Source of the DNA: Rudanella paleaurantiibacter
GTDB taxonomy: Bacteria > Bacteroidota > Bacteroidia > Cytophagales > Spirosomataceae
DNA length: 64,000 nucleotides
Direction of reading: 5' to 3'
NCBI RefSeq assembly: GCF_009184635.1
Contig: NZ_WELI01000012.1
Coordinates: forward strand, 118,835-182,834
Shown here: positions 27,244 to 36,413 of the stretch, piece after piece
How positions within the stretch are numbered: the stretch's first letter is position 1
Layout: every line of letters begins with the position of its first letter
Notes under the pieces: generated by a model
Seen by the model: only the letters and a program-made list of their open reading frames with translations
What the model was told of the DNA's origin: nothing
Database searches by the model: none
Made by a program: the position numbers and the translations under genes

Positions 27244-30200
27244 ATGCTAAAAACGCTTACTAATTCATTACGTGTTTTACCCTTACTGCTTTTGCTTCTG
27301 AGTATCAGTGCATTTGCTCAAGTAAATGTAAGTGGTAAAGTAACGGACGCCAGCACCACTGAACCCCTCGCCGGGGTGAGCATTGCCGTTAAGGGCAAGG
27401 TAGTTGGCACAATTACCGATACAAAAGGTAACTTTTCGTTCAGCACGAACACCCCGCCACCGTTTCAGATTGTGATCTCGTCGGTTGGTTTTCAGACTCA
27501 GGAAAAAACCGTAACGGGTAACGTTTCTGACCTGAGTATCGTCCTGTCTGAGCAGGTAACGGTGGGCGAAGAAGTGGTTGTGTCGGCGAGCCGCGTGGAA
27601 GAAAGCGTGCTCAAATCGCCCGTTTCTGTTGAGAAAATGGACATTCGTGCTATTCAGCAGACGCCCGCTTCTAACTTTTACGAAGGTTTAGCCAACTTCA
27701 AAGGTATCGACGTGGCTACGCAGGGCTTGCTGTTCAAATCGATCAACATGCGCGGATTTGGTGCTACCGGTAACCCCCGTACGGTGCAGATGATCGACGG
27801 GATGGACAACTCGGCCCCCGGTCTGAACTTTCCGATCGACAATATCGTGGGTATTCCCGAACTCGACGTGGAGAGCGTTGAGATCCTGCCCGGTGCAGCC
27901 TCGGCTCTGTACGGCCCCAACGCTATTCAGGGTTTGATTCTGATGAACTCGAAGAGCCCGTTCCTGTATCAGGGACTGAGCGCCAACGTGAAAACCGGCA
28001 TCATGTCGGCCAGCAATCGCGACGTGGTCAACACGCCGTTCTACGATGCCTCTATCCGGTACGCCAAGGCGTTCAACAACAAGTTGGCGTTTAAGGTCAA
28101 TGCCTCGTATTTGCAGGCAAAAGACTGGCAGGCCACTAACTACACGAACCTCAACGCAGCCGGTACAGCTACGGGTACGCTCGACCCAGACCGGGGCGCG
28201 GGTACCCTGCCGAACTACGACGGGATGAACGTGTACGGCGACGAAAACCAGCAGGGCATGCAGGCCGTAGCCAACAGCATTATTGCGAACCCAAACACCC
28301 CTGCAGCGCTGCGCACGCAGTTGCAGACGGCCCTGGGTGCCGGCTTGATTCCAAACGTGAACGTGAGCCGGACGGGCTGGCGCGAGCGCGACCTGGTCGA
28401 TTACAACACCAAGAGCCTCAAGCTGAACGCGGCTATGCACTACCGGCTTACTGAAAAAATTGAAGCCGTTGGTCAGATCAACTACGGTTTTGGTACCACG
28501 GTGTACACGGCACAGGGCCGTTACTCGCTGCGTAACTTTGCGCTGACCCAGGCCAAACTCGAACTCCGGGGCGACAATTTTACCCTACGTGCTTACACAA
28601 CCCAGGAGCGTTCGGGCGACTCGTACGCGTCGAGCTTAGCGGCTGTGTTTATGAACGAGGGCTGGAAACCCAGCACTACCTGGTTCCCGCAGTACATTGG
28701 TGCGTATGTGGGCGCTCGGGCGGCCGGTCAGGCTGATGCCGCTGCGCATCTCGCGGCCCGTGCTGTTGCCGATCAGGGTCGGCCACTGCCAGGAACGGCG
28801 GCTTTTGAGCAACTGCGCGACCGCGTGCGGGATACGCCGATTGTACAGGGTGGTGGTGCGTTTACCGACAAAACCAACCTCTACCATGCCGAAGGGGTGT
28901 ACAATTTCAAGAACCAGATCAAGTTTGCTGATGTACTCGTAGGGGCCAACTTCCGCCAGTATCAACTGCGGTCGGCTGGTACACTCTTCGCCGATCTGGC
29001 CGAAGGCCGCACCGGTACTATCCCCATTAATGAGTACGGCGCGTTCCTGCAGGTGAAAAAGAGCCTGTTCAACGACCATCTGGCCATTACGGCTTCGACC
29101 CGTTACGACAAGAACGAAAACTTCAAAGGTCAGTTTACCCCCCGTGTCTCGGCGGTAGCTACGTTTGGTGATCACAACTTCCGGGTATCGTACCAGACAG
29201 GTTTCCGGATTCCGACTACGCAAAACCAGTATATCGATCTGCTGACCCCCCAGGCACGCCTGATTGGTGGTTTGCCCGAGTTTTACACCCGCTACAATCT
29301 GGCGAACTCATTCTCACGGACGAACGTGACGCAGGTTGGTGCTGCTATCCAGACTACGGCCGCCAGCCAGGATTTCCGTACCCGCCAGATTCAGGCCCTT
29401 ACGGCTATTGTACAGCCACAGGTAATTGCGGAAGTTACGCGGCAGGTAACTGCCGGCGTGACGGCACAGGTCAACGCGGCCGTAGCGGCTGGTCAGATTC
29501 CGGCAGCGGCAGCGGCAGCAGCTATTCAGCAGGGTGTAACGGCTCAATTGGCAACGCCACAGGTACAGGGCCTGATTGCCCAGAACGTAACCGCGCAGGT
29601 AACGGCCAACGCGCCTAACTTTATTCAGGCACAGGCGGTCGCGGCCAATTTGGGTAGTCTGAAACCCTACCAGCGCCGGGAGTTCAAGCCCGAGCGAGTA
29701 GCCAACTACGAAATCGGTTATCGGGGTGTGTTCAACAAGCGTCTGTTTGTTGATGCGTATTACTACTACAGTGTGTACCGTGACTTCCTCGGTAGCGTAG
29801 TGCTGATTCAGCCAACGGCTACCATTGCACCGGGTATCCTGCCCGAAGCTTCTGGTGTATTCAGCGGCAGCACACGCCGGGCTTTCTCGATGCCGGTTAA
29901 CAGCTCAGAGCGGATCACCGCATCGGGCTGGGCTATTGGTCTGAACTACTCTTTGCCGAAGGGCTACGTTATTTCGGGTAACATTGCCAACAACCAGCTG
30001 AATAACTTTACCCCGTCGGAAGAGCTGCAAACGGCTGGTTTCAACACGCCTAAGAACCGGTATAACCTCGGTTTCTCGAAGCGCCCAACGGGTAACTCGA
30101 AATTTGGTTTTGGCGTGACGTTCCGGGCGCAGGATGAGTTTGTGTGGGAAGGTTTCGGACAGCCTACCGAAGTAGGGGTACCGCTCTATGCCAACACGAT

Positions 30201-30378
30201 TGTACCGGCTATTCGTAACTTCGATGCGATGGTGAACTACAAGCTGACCGGTCTCAAGTCGATCATCAAAGTGGGGGCTACCAACCTCGGTGGTAAGCCA
30301 TACCTGCAAGCGTTTGGTAGCCCGTATATCGGCTCTACCTACTACGTAAGCCTGACGTTCGACGAACTGCTGAACTAA
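27244..30378 (+). CDS. TonB-dependent outer-membrane receptor with carboxypeptidase-like domain
   Basis: The ATG at 27244 gives 1044 residues with a signal peptide ending SAFAQ; the longer frame begins at a TTG. Next is a CarboxypepD-like domain (about residues 24-110, NVSGKVTDASTTEPLAGVSI), then a plug with EVVVSASRVEE as TonB-box region and a barrel ending in an aromatic-type terminus (SLTFDELLN). No SusD gene lies beside it, so it is not a typical SusC pair. Residues about 698-800 are an unusual Ala/Gln/Val/Thr-rich stretch, with a run of seven Ala. The ligand is unknown. manC is divergent upstream. Confidence 0.85.
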   Translation: MLKTLTNSLRVLPLLLLLLSISAFAQVNVSGKVTDASTTEPLAGVSIAVKGKVVGTITDTKGNFSFSTNTPPPFQIVISSVGFQTQEKTVTGNVSDLSIVLSEQVTVGEEVVVSASRVEESVLKSPVSVEKMDIRAIQQTPASNFYEGLANFKGIDVATQGLLFKSINMRGFGATGNPRTVQMIDGMDNSAPGLNFPIDNIVGIPELDVESVEILPGAASALYGPNAIQGLILMNSKSPFLYQGLSANVKTGIMSASNRDVVNTPFYDASIRYAKAFNNKLAFKVNASYLQAKDWQATNYTNLNAAGTATGTLDPDRGAGTLPNYDGMNVYGDENQQGMQAVANSIIANPNTPAALRTQLQTALGAGLIPNVNVSRTGWRERDLVDYNTKSLKLNAAMHYRLTEKIEAVGQINYGFGTTVYTAQGRYSLRNFALTQAKLELRGDNFTLRAYTTQERSGDSYASSLAAVFMNEGWKPSTTWFPQYIGAYVGARAAGQADAAAHLAARAVADQGRPLPGTAAFEQLRDRVRDTPIVQGGGAFTDKTNLYHAEGVYNFKNQIKFADVLVGANFRQYQLRSAGTLFADLAEGRTGTIPINEYGAFLQVKKSLFNDHLAITASTRYDKNENFKGQFTPRVSAVATFGDHNFRVSYQTGFRIPTTQNQYIDLLTPQARLIGGLPEFYTRYNLANSFSRTNVTQVGAAIQTTAASQDFRTRQIQALTAIVQPQVIAEVTRQVTAGVTAQVNAAVAAGQIPAAAAAAAIQQGVTAQLATPQVQGLIAQNVTAQVTANAPNFIQAQAVAANLGSLKPYQRREFKPERVANYEIGYRGVFNKRLFVDAYYYYSVYRDFLGSVVLIQPTATIAPGILPEASGVFSGSTRRAFSMPVNSSERITASGWAIGLNYSLPKGYVISGNIANNQLNNFTPSEELQTAGFNTPKNRYNLGFSKRPTGNSKFGFGVTFRAQDEFVWEGFGQPTEVGVPLYANTIVPAIRNFDAMVNYKLTGLKSIIKVGATNLGGKPYLQAFGSPYIGSTYYVSLTFDELLN

Positions 30379-30384
30379 GGGTTC

Positions 30385-30412
30385 GGTCGGGCCGCGTAGG
30401 TCGGGCCGCGTA
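30385..30412. repeat. 14-bp tandem duplication
   Basis: GGTCGGGCCGCGTA is repeated exactly at 30385-30398 and 30399-30412, just after the stop of the TonB receptor gene. Confidence 0.9.
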
Positions 30413-30438
30413 GGTTGTAAAAACACGCGTTACTAAAC

Positions 30439-30504
30439 AATCGCCAGTAAACGGTATGCTAACAAGCCAGTCAGGTTTGGGAGCTGCCCTTTACTGGCGA
30501 TTTT
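30439..30504 (+). terminator. Terminator after the TonB receptor gene
   Basis: AATCGCCAGTAAA (30439-30451) and TTTACTGGCGATT (30490-30502) form a 13-bp perfect stem with a 38-base loop, followed by TTCTCGTTTC. The long loop is unusual for a simple terminator. Confidence 0.6.
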
Positions 30505-30563
30505 CTCGTTTCAGGGCAAAACTACCGGATGCTAAACGCTCGTATACATTAGGCAAGTTTTTG

Positions 30564-30571
30564 TAATTTTG
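30564..30571 (+). promoter_or_regulatory. -7 element upstream of the T9SS-type gene
   Basis: TAATTTTG at 30564-30571 matches TAnnTTTG, 33 bp before the ATG at 30605. No convincing -33 TTG was seen. Confidence 0.45.
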
Positions 30572-30604
30572 AGATCAATCCGCCCATAAAAACGAGGAGA
30601 GCGC

Positions 30605-32269
30605 ATGAAACACGGATTACGAACTATCTGCTTTTTGGGGTTTGCCTTATGCCTGAGTGTGTCGGCCCAGGCCTTCGAGCTGATTGGGGTGATTGGGGGC
30701 GATATGGCGCTACGGGCAACGGGTACGCCCGATGGGTACATCCTGACGGTGAACCTCTACGTAGACCGAAGTAAACCGAATGCCTCCAAAGTGGATGGGC
30801 TGTTTGCCTGCCACATTTACCGGCGAAGCGATGGTAAACAAATTGAATCCCGGAACATCTTCGACACCGGAAAGTATACGAATCTCTTTGAAGCCAATAA
30901 CCCCTGTGCCAAGCAGGTTTCGCTGCTGATTACGAAGTGGACGTTTGAGCGGGATATTACCCTGTCGAAAGCGATTTACAATGATCCCGGCGGCTACTTT
31001 ATCTATTTCGAGCGGTGCTGCCGCGAGACCAATCCGGCTAATATTCTGAACCCGAGCCAGACGGGGATGGCCTTGCGGCTCGACTTTTTCCCAACGGCGG
31101 CTCCGAACAGTACACCCGAGTTTACGGTGCCTGAGGCCAAATATGCCTGCAAAGAAAAAGCATTCACGCTCAGCTTTGCGGCCAAAGATGCCGATGGCGA
31201 TCAACTGGAGTATTCACTCGTTGACCCGTTGGCGGGTTTTCTCAAGCCTTCACAGGTTGTCAATATCGCCGGTGATTTGACCGTAAGCAACGTACCAACG
31301 GTGCAATGGGCCCAAGGGTCGGGTACAAAAAACCCAATTCCGGGCGTGTTTCCGCTTCAGATCAATGGCAACGGCTTGCTCACGCTCACGCCCTCGCGGG
31401 TGGGCCTGTACCTGTTTGCCGTGATGGTGACCGAAAAACGCAACGGGACCATCATTAGCCAAACCCGGCGCGAGTACCAGATTCCGGTGGTCGACTGCGA
31501 GCTGAACAAGTCCGACAAACCCCTGATTACCACCAACGGCAGCAGTACTACCGCCCTCGAACGCTGCGACGCATCGCCGGTAACGCTGGCCACGTCGGCC
31601 ACGGCAACGGGCTTTAACTACCAGTGGCAACTCAATGGAAAAGATATTGCCGGGGCCACCAGCTCGACGCTATCGGTGACGGACGAGGGGACGTACACCG
31701 TAAAAAAACAGTTTCCGTACGGCTGTGGCGATGAGTCGAGTTCAGACCCGCTGAAGGTGCTGCCCCCGGTGCCGCCCTCCGCCAAAATCCTGACGGAGCG
31801 TACCCAACTCCTGTTCGAGGGGGATCAAATTACCCTGCGGTCGGTTCCGCAACCGGCTACCTATCGGTTTGCCTGGACGTTCGGGGGGGCTACTTCGCCC
31901 GGTAGTAGTAGCCTGATTGCCGCGCGGGAGGGAACCTACAAACTACGCGTTACTACCTCCGACGGCCGCTGCCCGGCCGAAGACGAGATTGACATTGTGC
32001 GCGACATTAAACTGTTCATGCCCTCGGCCTTTACACCCAATGGCGACGGTACCAACGATACCTGGCAGGTAATAAACCTGACGAGCCTCGATGGGGCCGA
32101 GGTGTTTGTGTTCAACCGAAACGGGGGGCTTGTGTACTATGCCGACAAAGACGGCCGCCCCTGGGATGGCACCTATGAAAACCAGAAAGTGCCTGCCGGT
32201 GTGTACCGTTATCTGGTGAAGGCTCCGGGCCGCCAGCCGCAGGAAGGTGCCCTGCACGTGATTTACTAA
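30605..32269 (+). CDS. Secreted protein with gliding-type (T9SS type B) C-terminal domain
   Basis: The 554-residue protein has a signal peptide ending SAQAF. Residues about 30-290 resemble the cut-off gene at 1-957, with NILNPSQTG and DADGDQLEYSL motifs. Ig-like or PKD-like modules follow (about residues 300-460), then a gliding-motility C-terminal domain from about 470: LFMPSAFTPNGDGTNDTWQV, FNRNGGLVYYADKDGRPWDG and PAGVYRYLV. This last part is the type B signal for export through the type IX secretion system. Surface location is expected; adhesion is possible but unproven. The gene ends 4 bp from upp, which is convergent. Confidence 0.85.
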   Translation: MKHGLRTICFLGFALCLSVSAQAFELIGVIGGDMALRATGTPDGYILTVNLYVDRSKPNASKVDGLFACHIYRRSDGKQIESRNIFDTGKYTNLFEANNPCAKQVSLLITKWTFERDITLSKAIYNDPGGYFIYFERCCRETNPANILNPSQTGMALRLDFFPTAAPNSTPEFTVPEAKYACKEKAFTLSFAAKDADGDQLEYSLVDPLAGFLKPSQVVNIAGDLTVSNVPTVQWAQGSGTKNPIPGVFPLQINGNGLLTLTPSRVGLYLFAVMVTEKRNGTIISQTRREYQIPVVDCELNKSDKPLITTNGSSTTALERCDASPVTLATSATATGFNYQWQLNGKDIAGATSSTLSVTDEGTYTVKKQFPYGCGDESSSDPLKVLPPVPPSAKILTERTQLLFEGDQITLRSVPQPATYRFAWTFGGATSPGSSSLIAAREGTYKLRVTTSDGRCPAEDEIDIVRDIKLFMPSAFTPNGDGTNDTWQVINLTSLDGAEVFVFNRNGGLVYYADKDGRPWDGTYENQKVPAGVYRYLVKAPGRQPQEGALHVIY

Positions 32270-32273
32270 ATGG

Positions 32274-32924
32274 CTATACTTTCTCGCCAAAAGCCAGGTC
32301 GCCCGCGTCGCCGAGGCCGGGTACAATGTAGTAGTGGTCGTTGAGGTAAGCATCCACGGCACCCAGCCACAGGTGGCACTGCGGGAGCCGGTCCTGCATA
32401 TAGCCGACGCCCTCGGGGCTGGCAATAACGGCCGCAATATGCGTTTGGGCCGGAATCCCGTACCGAAGTAGTGAATGATACACTTTTTCGAGAGAGCGCC
32501 CGGTAGCCAGCATCGGGTCGGCAATGATGAGCGTACGACCCGCCAAATCGGGCGATGAAATATAGTCGAGGGCTACTTCGAACTCGTTTACGTCGGTGCC
32601 CAGCACATGACCCCGGTACGCACCCGCGAAGGCGTTATCGGCCTGATCGAAGTAGTTCATAAATCCCTGATGGAACGGCAACCCGGCCCGCATGATGGTA
32701 GCAATCACGGGCTGACGTAGCAACAGAGGAGCATTGGCCGTGCCGAGGGGTGTCTGCACGTTTGTGTTCTGATACGCCAGCGTTTTGGAAATTTCGTAGG
32801 CCATCAATTCGCCAATTCGTTCGAGGTTGCGTCGGAACCGCATCCGATCCTTCTGAATAGTCACGTCGCGCAGTTCGGCGATGTATTGATTGGCTATGGA
32901 GTTGAAATCGGCGAAAACAAACAT
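32274..32924 (-). CDS. upp: Uracil phosphoribosyltransferase
   Basis: The 216-residue protein has the PRPP-binding loop DPMLATGRS and the family motifs NLERIGELMAYEIS, ATIMRAGLPFHQG and PGLGDAGDLAFG. It converts uracil and PRPP to UMP in the salvage pathway. Length fits Upp (about 210). It is convergent with the T9SS-type gene (4-bp gap) and divergent from the outer-membrane gene at 33056. Confidence 0.95.
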   Translation of the reverse strand: MFVFADFNSIANQYIAELRDVTIQKDRMRFRRNLERIGELMAYEISKTLAYQNTNVQTPLGTANAPLLLRQPVIATIMRAGLPFHQGFMNYFDQADNAFAGAYRGHVLGTDVNEFEVALDYISSPDLAGRTLIIADPMLATGRSLEKVYHSLLRYGIPAQTHIAAVIASPEGVGYMQDRLPQCHLWLGAVDAYLNDHYYIVPGLGDAGDLAFGEKV

Positions 32925-33055
32925 AAGAGGGCTTCCGTTTGGGTTTGCAAGTTTACGGTAAAAACAGGTACGTATTCCGCCCGGATTGACTTACTTTGCC
33001 CACAAAATGAACAGGAATGAGGGGTTGGCCCAGCATTTGTTGTACGATGCTTTTT

Positions 33056-34816
33056 ATGAAACACGTTCTTTACGGATTACTGCTGGTTTTTTTATCAACG
33101 TTATTAGCGAAAGCGCAAAGTCCACATCTACCGTATAATGCCGATTATCACCACCTGATCGACCGGATGGAAATCCGGCAGGGTCGCTGGGCCGAGGGGT
33201 TTCATAGCTCCACCAAACCGTACACCCGGCAGGCCGTTGTGCAACTGACCGACAGCGTACTGGCCAATCTGGATTATCGGCTCTCCAGTGCCGACCGTTT
33301 CAATCTGGCTTACCTGCGCAACGATAGCTGGGAGTGGGTTATGCCCCGAACCGACTCAATTCCGTCGGATAACGCCATTATCCGCAATATGCAGTACGGC
33401 ACTATGTCGCCCGGCGATAGCCGACGACCGTTTCTGAAGGTTTTCTACAAGAAAAAAGCCGACTTCTACAGCGTGCAGACGCCCGAGTTCGACCTGCACG
33501 TGAATCCGGTTATCAACCTGAGTTTTGATCTGGACAGCAGCGACCCTGAGCGCACCAGTACCTATGCCAATACACGCGGGGTGGAGGTGCGCGGCACTAT
33601 CGGTAAAAAGTTGGGCTTTTACTCGTATTTCGCCGATAATCAGGTTTTTTACCCGAAGTACGTGCGCGAATACGCTCAGTTGTACGGCAAACCCGACCTG
33701 TCGGATGCCAACGGGTTTGCCCCCGGCGAAGGCTTCACCAAGCGGTTTCCGGCCGGTGGCGGAATCGGGGCCGACTTTATATCGGCACGGGGGAGTTTCA
33801 ATTTCAATCTGCTCAAGATTATCAACGTACAGTTTGGGCACGACCGTAACTTTTTCGGCAACGGTTTCCGGTCCATGTTCCTGTCCGACAATGCCTCACC
33901 GTACCTGTTCCTGAAACTGACTACCCGCTTCGGCAAGCACATTCAGTACACCAACCTGTTTACGGAGCTACAGAATGTGGAACTGACCAGCAATGAGCAG
34001 CTGATTCCGAACAAGTACTCGACCATGCACCACCTGAGCGTGAATATTGGGAAGCATGTTAACGTCGGGATTTTTGAGTCCATTGTGTACAGCCGCGACC
34101 GGCTCGAAATTGGCTACATGAACCCCCTGATTCTGTACCGGTTTGTAGAGTCGTACCGGGGAAGTGCCGACAATAGCTTTGCCGGTCTCGACGCAAAAGC
34201 AAACTTCCTGAAGCATTTCATGGCCTACGGGCAGATCATGTTCGATGAGTTTCGGATCAACGACCTGCTGAACAACGGGGGCTCCTGGACAAACAAGTAC
34301 GCCGTGCAGTTGGGTCTCAAATACATCGACGCATTTGGAGTGCCAAACCTGGATTTGCAGGGTGAGTACAACCTGGCTCGCCCGTACATGTACGCGCACT
34401 TAGGCGGTCAAACCAACTATACCCATTACAATCAGCCGTTGGCGCACCCGCTGGGCGGCAACTTTAAAGAGGCAATCGGCATTGCCCGCTATCAGTACAA
34501 CAAGCTGTTTCTGACGGGTATTTTCCGGGTAGCCGAGTACGGTGCCGACCCGCCGGGCCGTAACTACGGCAGCAACATCACCAAAAATTACGAGACGCGT
34601 TTCCGCACAGACGGTAACTTTATCGGGCAGGGCCGCACCACCATCACGACCTTCGTGGATGCACGGGCGTCGTACATGCTGCGGCACAACTTCTTTATCG
34701 AAGGGCGCTATGCGTACCGGCTTCAGTCGAGTCAGTTCCGGCCTCTGGAGTACACCAATCAGTTTGCGTCGATTGGTATTCGCTGGAATTACGCATACCG
34801 GAATTTACTGTTTTAA
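33056..34816 (+). CDS. Outer-membrane beta-barrel protein, Wzi/RemB-like
   Basis: The ATG at 33056 gives 586 residues with a signal peptide ending LLAKAQ. The rest has the alternating strands of an outer-membrane barrel: [36 protein letters not shown], and a last strand [17 protein letters not shown] with terminal Phe. The pattern resembles the capsule-assembly Wzi-type proteins and the gliding-related RemB family of Bacteroidota; I cannot separate the two. gmhA follows 35 bp downstream, and co-transcription would suit a surface-glycan role. Confidence 0.7.
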   Translation: MKHVLYGLLLVFLSTLLAKAQSPHLPYNADYHHLIDRMEIRQGRWAEGFHSSTKPYTRQAVVQLTDSVLANLDYRLSSADRFNLAYLRNDSWEWVMPRTDSIPSDNAIIRNMQYGTMSPGDSRRPFLKVFYKKKADFYSVQTPEFDLHVNPVINLSFDLDSSDPERTSTYANTRGVEVRGTIGKKLGFYSYFADNQVFYPKYVREYAQLYGKPDLSDANGFAPGEGFTKRFPAGGGIGADFISARGSFNFNLLKIINVQFGHDRNFFGNGFRSMFLSDNASPYLFLKLTTRFGKHIQYTNLFTELQNVELTSNEQLIPNKYSTMHHLSVNIGKHVNVGIFESIVYSRDRLEIGYMNPLILYRFVESYRGSADNSFAGLDAKANFLKHFMAYGQIMFDEFRINDLLNNGGSWTNKYAVQLGLKYIDAFGVPNLDLQGEYNLARPYMYAHLGGQTNYTHYNQPLAHPLGGNFKEAIGIARYQYNKLFLTGIFRVAEYGADPPGRNYGSNITKNYETRFRTDGNFIGQGRTTITTFVDARASYMLRHNFFIEGRYAYRLQSSQFRPLEYTNQFASIGIRWNYAYRNLLF

Positions 34817-34851
34817 ACGTGTCGGGGCCCTGGCCCGACGATTCTGAAAAT

Positions 34852-35454
34852 ATGCTTGATTTAATCAAACAGGAACTGGCCGAAGCACAGGCTGTGCTGG
34901 AGTCGTTTATGAATAACCCGCTGCACCTGCAGCAGATTGAGCAGGCGGCCCGGCTCATGGCCGATGCGCTGAACGATGGCCGGAAAATTATCTCGTGCGG
35001 CAACGGCGGTTCTCACTGCGACGCCATGCACTTTGCCGAAGAGCTGTCGGGTCGTTACCGCGAAAACCGCCCCTCAATGGCCGCTATTGCTATTTCTGAC
35101 TCAAGCCACATCACCTGTGTAGGCAATGACTATGGCTACGATTTTGTGTTCTCGCGCTTTATTGAGGGCCTCGGTCAGGCGGGCGATGTGCTGATGGGTA
35201 TCAGTACGAGTGGCAACTCGGGCAACGTGATTCAGGCGGTCGAAGCGGCCCGTGCCAAAGGGATGCGCGTGGTGCTGCTCACGGGCAAAGACGGTGGCAA
35301 ATTGGCGGGGCAGGCCGATGTTGAAATCCGGGTACCCCACTTCGGCTATGCCGACCGGATTCAGGAAATCCACATTAAAGTGATTCACCTGTTTATCCTG
35401 CTCATTGAAAAGATGGTGGCCGGCAGTTCGGTGGCCGGCAGCCCGGTGGCCTGA
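34852..35454 (+). CDS. gmhA: Sedoheptulose-7-phosphate isomerase
   Basis: The ATG at 34852 gives 200 residues. The SIS domain motifs are clear: [30 protein letters not shown] and [14 protein letters not shown]. It converts sedoheptulose 7-phosphate to glycero-manno-heptose 7-phosphate, the first step of lipopolysaccharide heptose. The C-terminus ends in [12 protein letters not shown], encoded by a 15-bp tandem repeat, and probably has no function. A GC-rich hairpin lies in the gap before its start (34820-34838). Confidence 0.85.
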   Translation: MLDLIKQELAEAQAVLESFMNNPLHLQQIEQAARLMADALNDGRKIISCGNGGSHCDAMHFAEELSGRYRENRPSMAAIAISDSSHITCVGNDYGYDFVFSRFIEGLGQAGDVLMGISTSGNSGNVIQAVEAARAKGMRVVLLTGKDGGKLAGQADVEIRVPHFGYADRIQEIHIKVIHLFILLIEKMVAGSSVAGSPVA

Positions 35455-35480
35455 GCTAAATTTACTGGCTGAATATGATC

Positions 35481-35522
35481 AACCCATTGCCGTTCCGAAG
35501 CCGGGGCGGCAATGGGTTTTTT
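35481..35522 (+). terminator. Intrinsic terminator after gmhA
   Basis: AACCCATTGCCG (35481-35492) and CGGCAATGGGTT (35507-35518) form a 12-bp stem with a 14-base loop, continuing into a T run. Confidence 0.85.
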
Positions 35523-35620
35523 ATGGGCATACCGGTGGCGCTGAGGTGAGTAACCGGAGTAGGTGGGGGCTCTTTACTCACTACTAATCACCTTAACCGG
35601 GCCGATTGTGCCCTTCCTGT

Positions 35621-36286
35621 ATGAACTGGAATCAACCGTTGGCCCGCTTGCTGCCGGGGCAACTTTTGTTGTTAGGGCTTTGGCTCTGCACATCGGTTTT
35701 GCGCGCCCAATCGCCCGAAAAAACGGTGTCGCTTTTTGATGGAAAAACCCTGAAGGGCTGGCAACCGGTCCATCCGGCCCATGCGAAGCTCTGGTTTGTG
35801 GCCGATAGTGCCATCCGGAGTGGCGACGGTCAGAAAAAGATCCCCGAAAATACCTACCTGCGTACCGAGAAAGAATACGGTGATTTTGAGTTTCGCTGCC
35901 TGTTCCGGCTCACTGGCGACCCGGCTACGGGCATGATTAACAGTGGTATTCAGTACCGGTCGGTGCTTAAAGACGGGCAGATTATTGGGTATCAGGCCGA
36001 TATTGGCGACGGTTACTGGGGTGATATTTACGATGAGCACCGGCGAGGGAAGCTGGCCGGGGGCGATTTGCGTACGCTCCGGCACGTGCTGAACAAGCAG
36101 GGCTGGAATAGCTATATTGTCCGCTGTCGGGGCAACCGGCATGAGCTGTACATCAACGGGGTAAAAACCTGCGACTACACCGAAACCGACCCAACGATAC
36201 CGGCCCGTGGCGTTATTGCCGTGCAGATCCATAGCGGAGGTATCGCTCAGGTTGAGTTTCGCGACCTGACCATCACCGAGTTGTAA
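35621..36286 (+). CDS. Secreted DUF1080 (3-keto-disaccharide hydrolase-type) protein
   Basis: The 221-residue protein starts MNWNQPLARL with a signal peptide ending VLRAQ. It shows the DUF1080 lectin-like fold: SLFDGKTLKGWQPV, FEFRCLFRLTG, NSGIQYRS and WNSYIVRCRGNRHELYING. Some relatives act on 3-keto-glycosides, others are of unknown activity. It lies upstream of the cupredoxin-propeller gene, and such neighbours fit a 3-keto-sugar pathway (inference). A signal peptide places it outside the cytoplasm. Confidence 0.8.
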   Translation: MNWNQPLARLLPGQLLLLGLWLCTSVLRAQSPEKTVSLFDGKTLKGWQPVHPAHAKLWFVADSAIRSGDGQKKIPENTYLRTEKEYGDFEFRCLFRLTGDPATGMINSGIQYRSVLKDGQIIGYQADIGDGYWGDIYDEHRRGKLAGGDLRTLRHVLNKQGWNSYIVRCRGNRHELYINGVKTCDYTETDPTIPARGVIAVQIHSGGIAQVEFRDLTITEL

Positions 36287-36413
36287 ACGCCCGGTGGCCC
36301 AATCCGTCAGTTTAGCGTATAGCTATGGGCGGAGTCCGTATATTCCGGGCATAGGCACCTTTTACTTCCAGCTCCTAATTCACGTTTGTTCCTGAACGAT
36401 TACCCCCTTAACC

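Noticed and set aside
27244..30378. SusC-type starch/polysaccharide system
   Set aside because: No SusD gene and no glycosidase beside the receptor; it is only called a TonB-dependent receptor.
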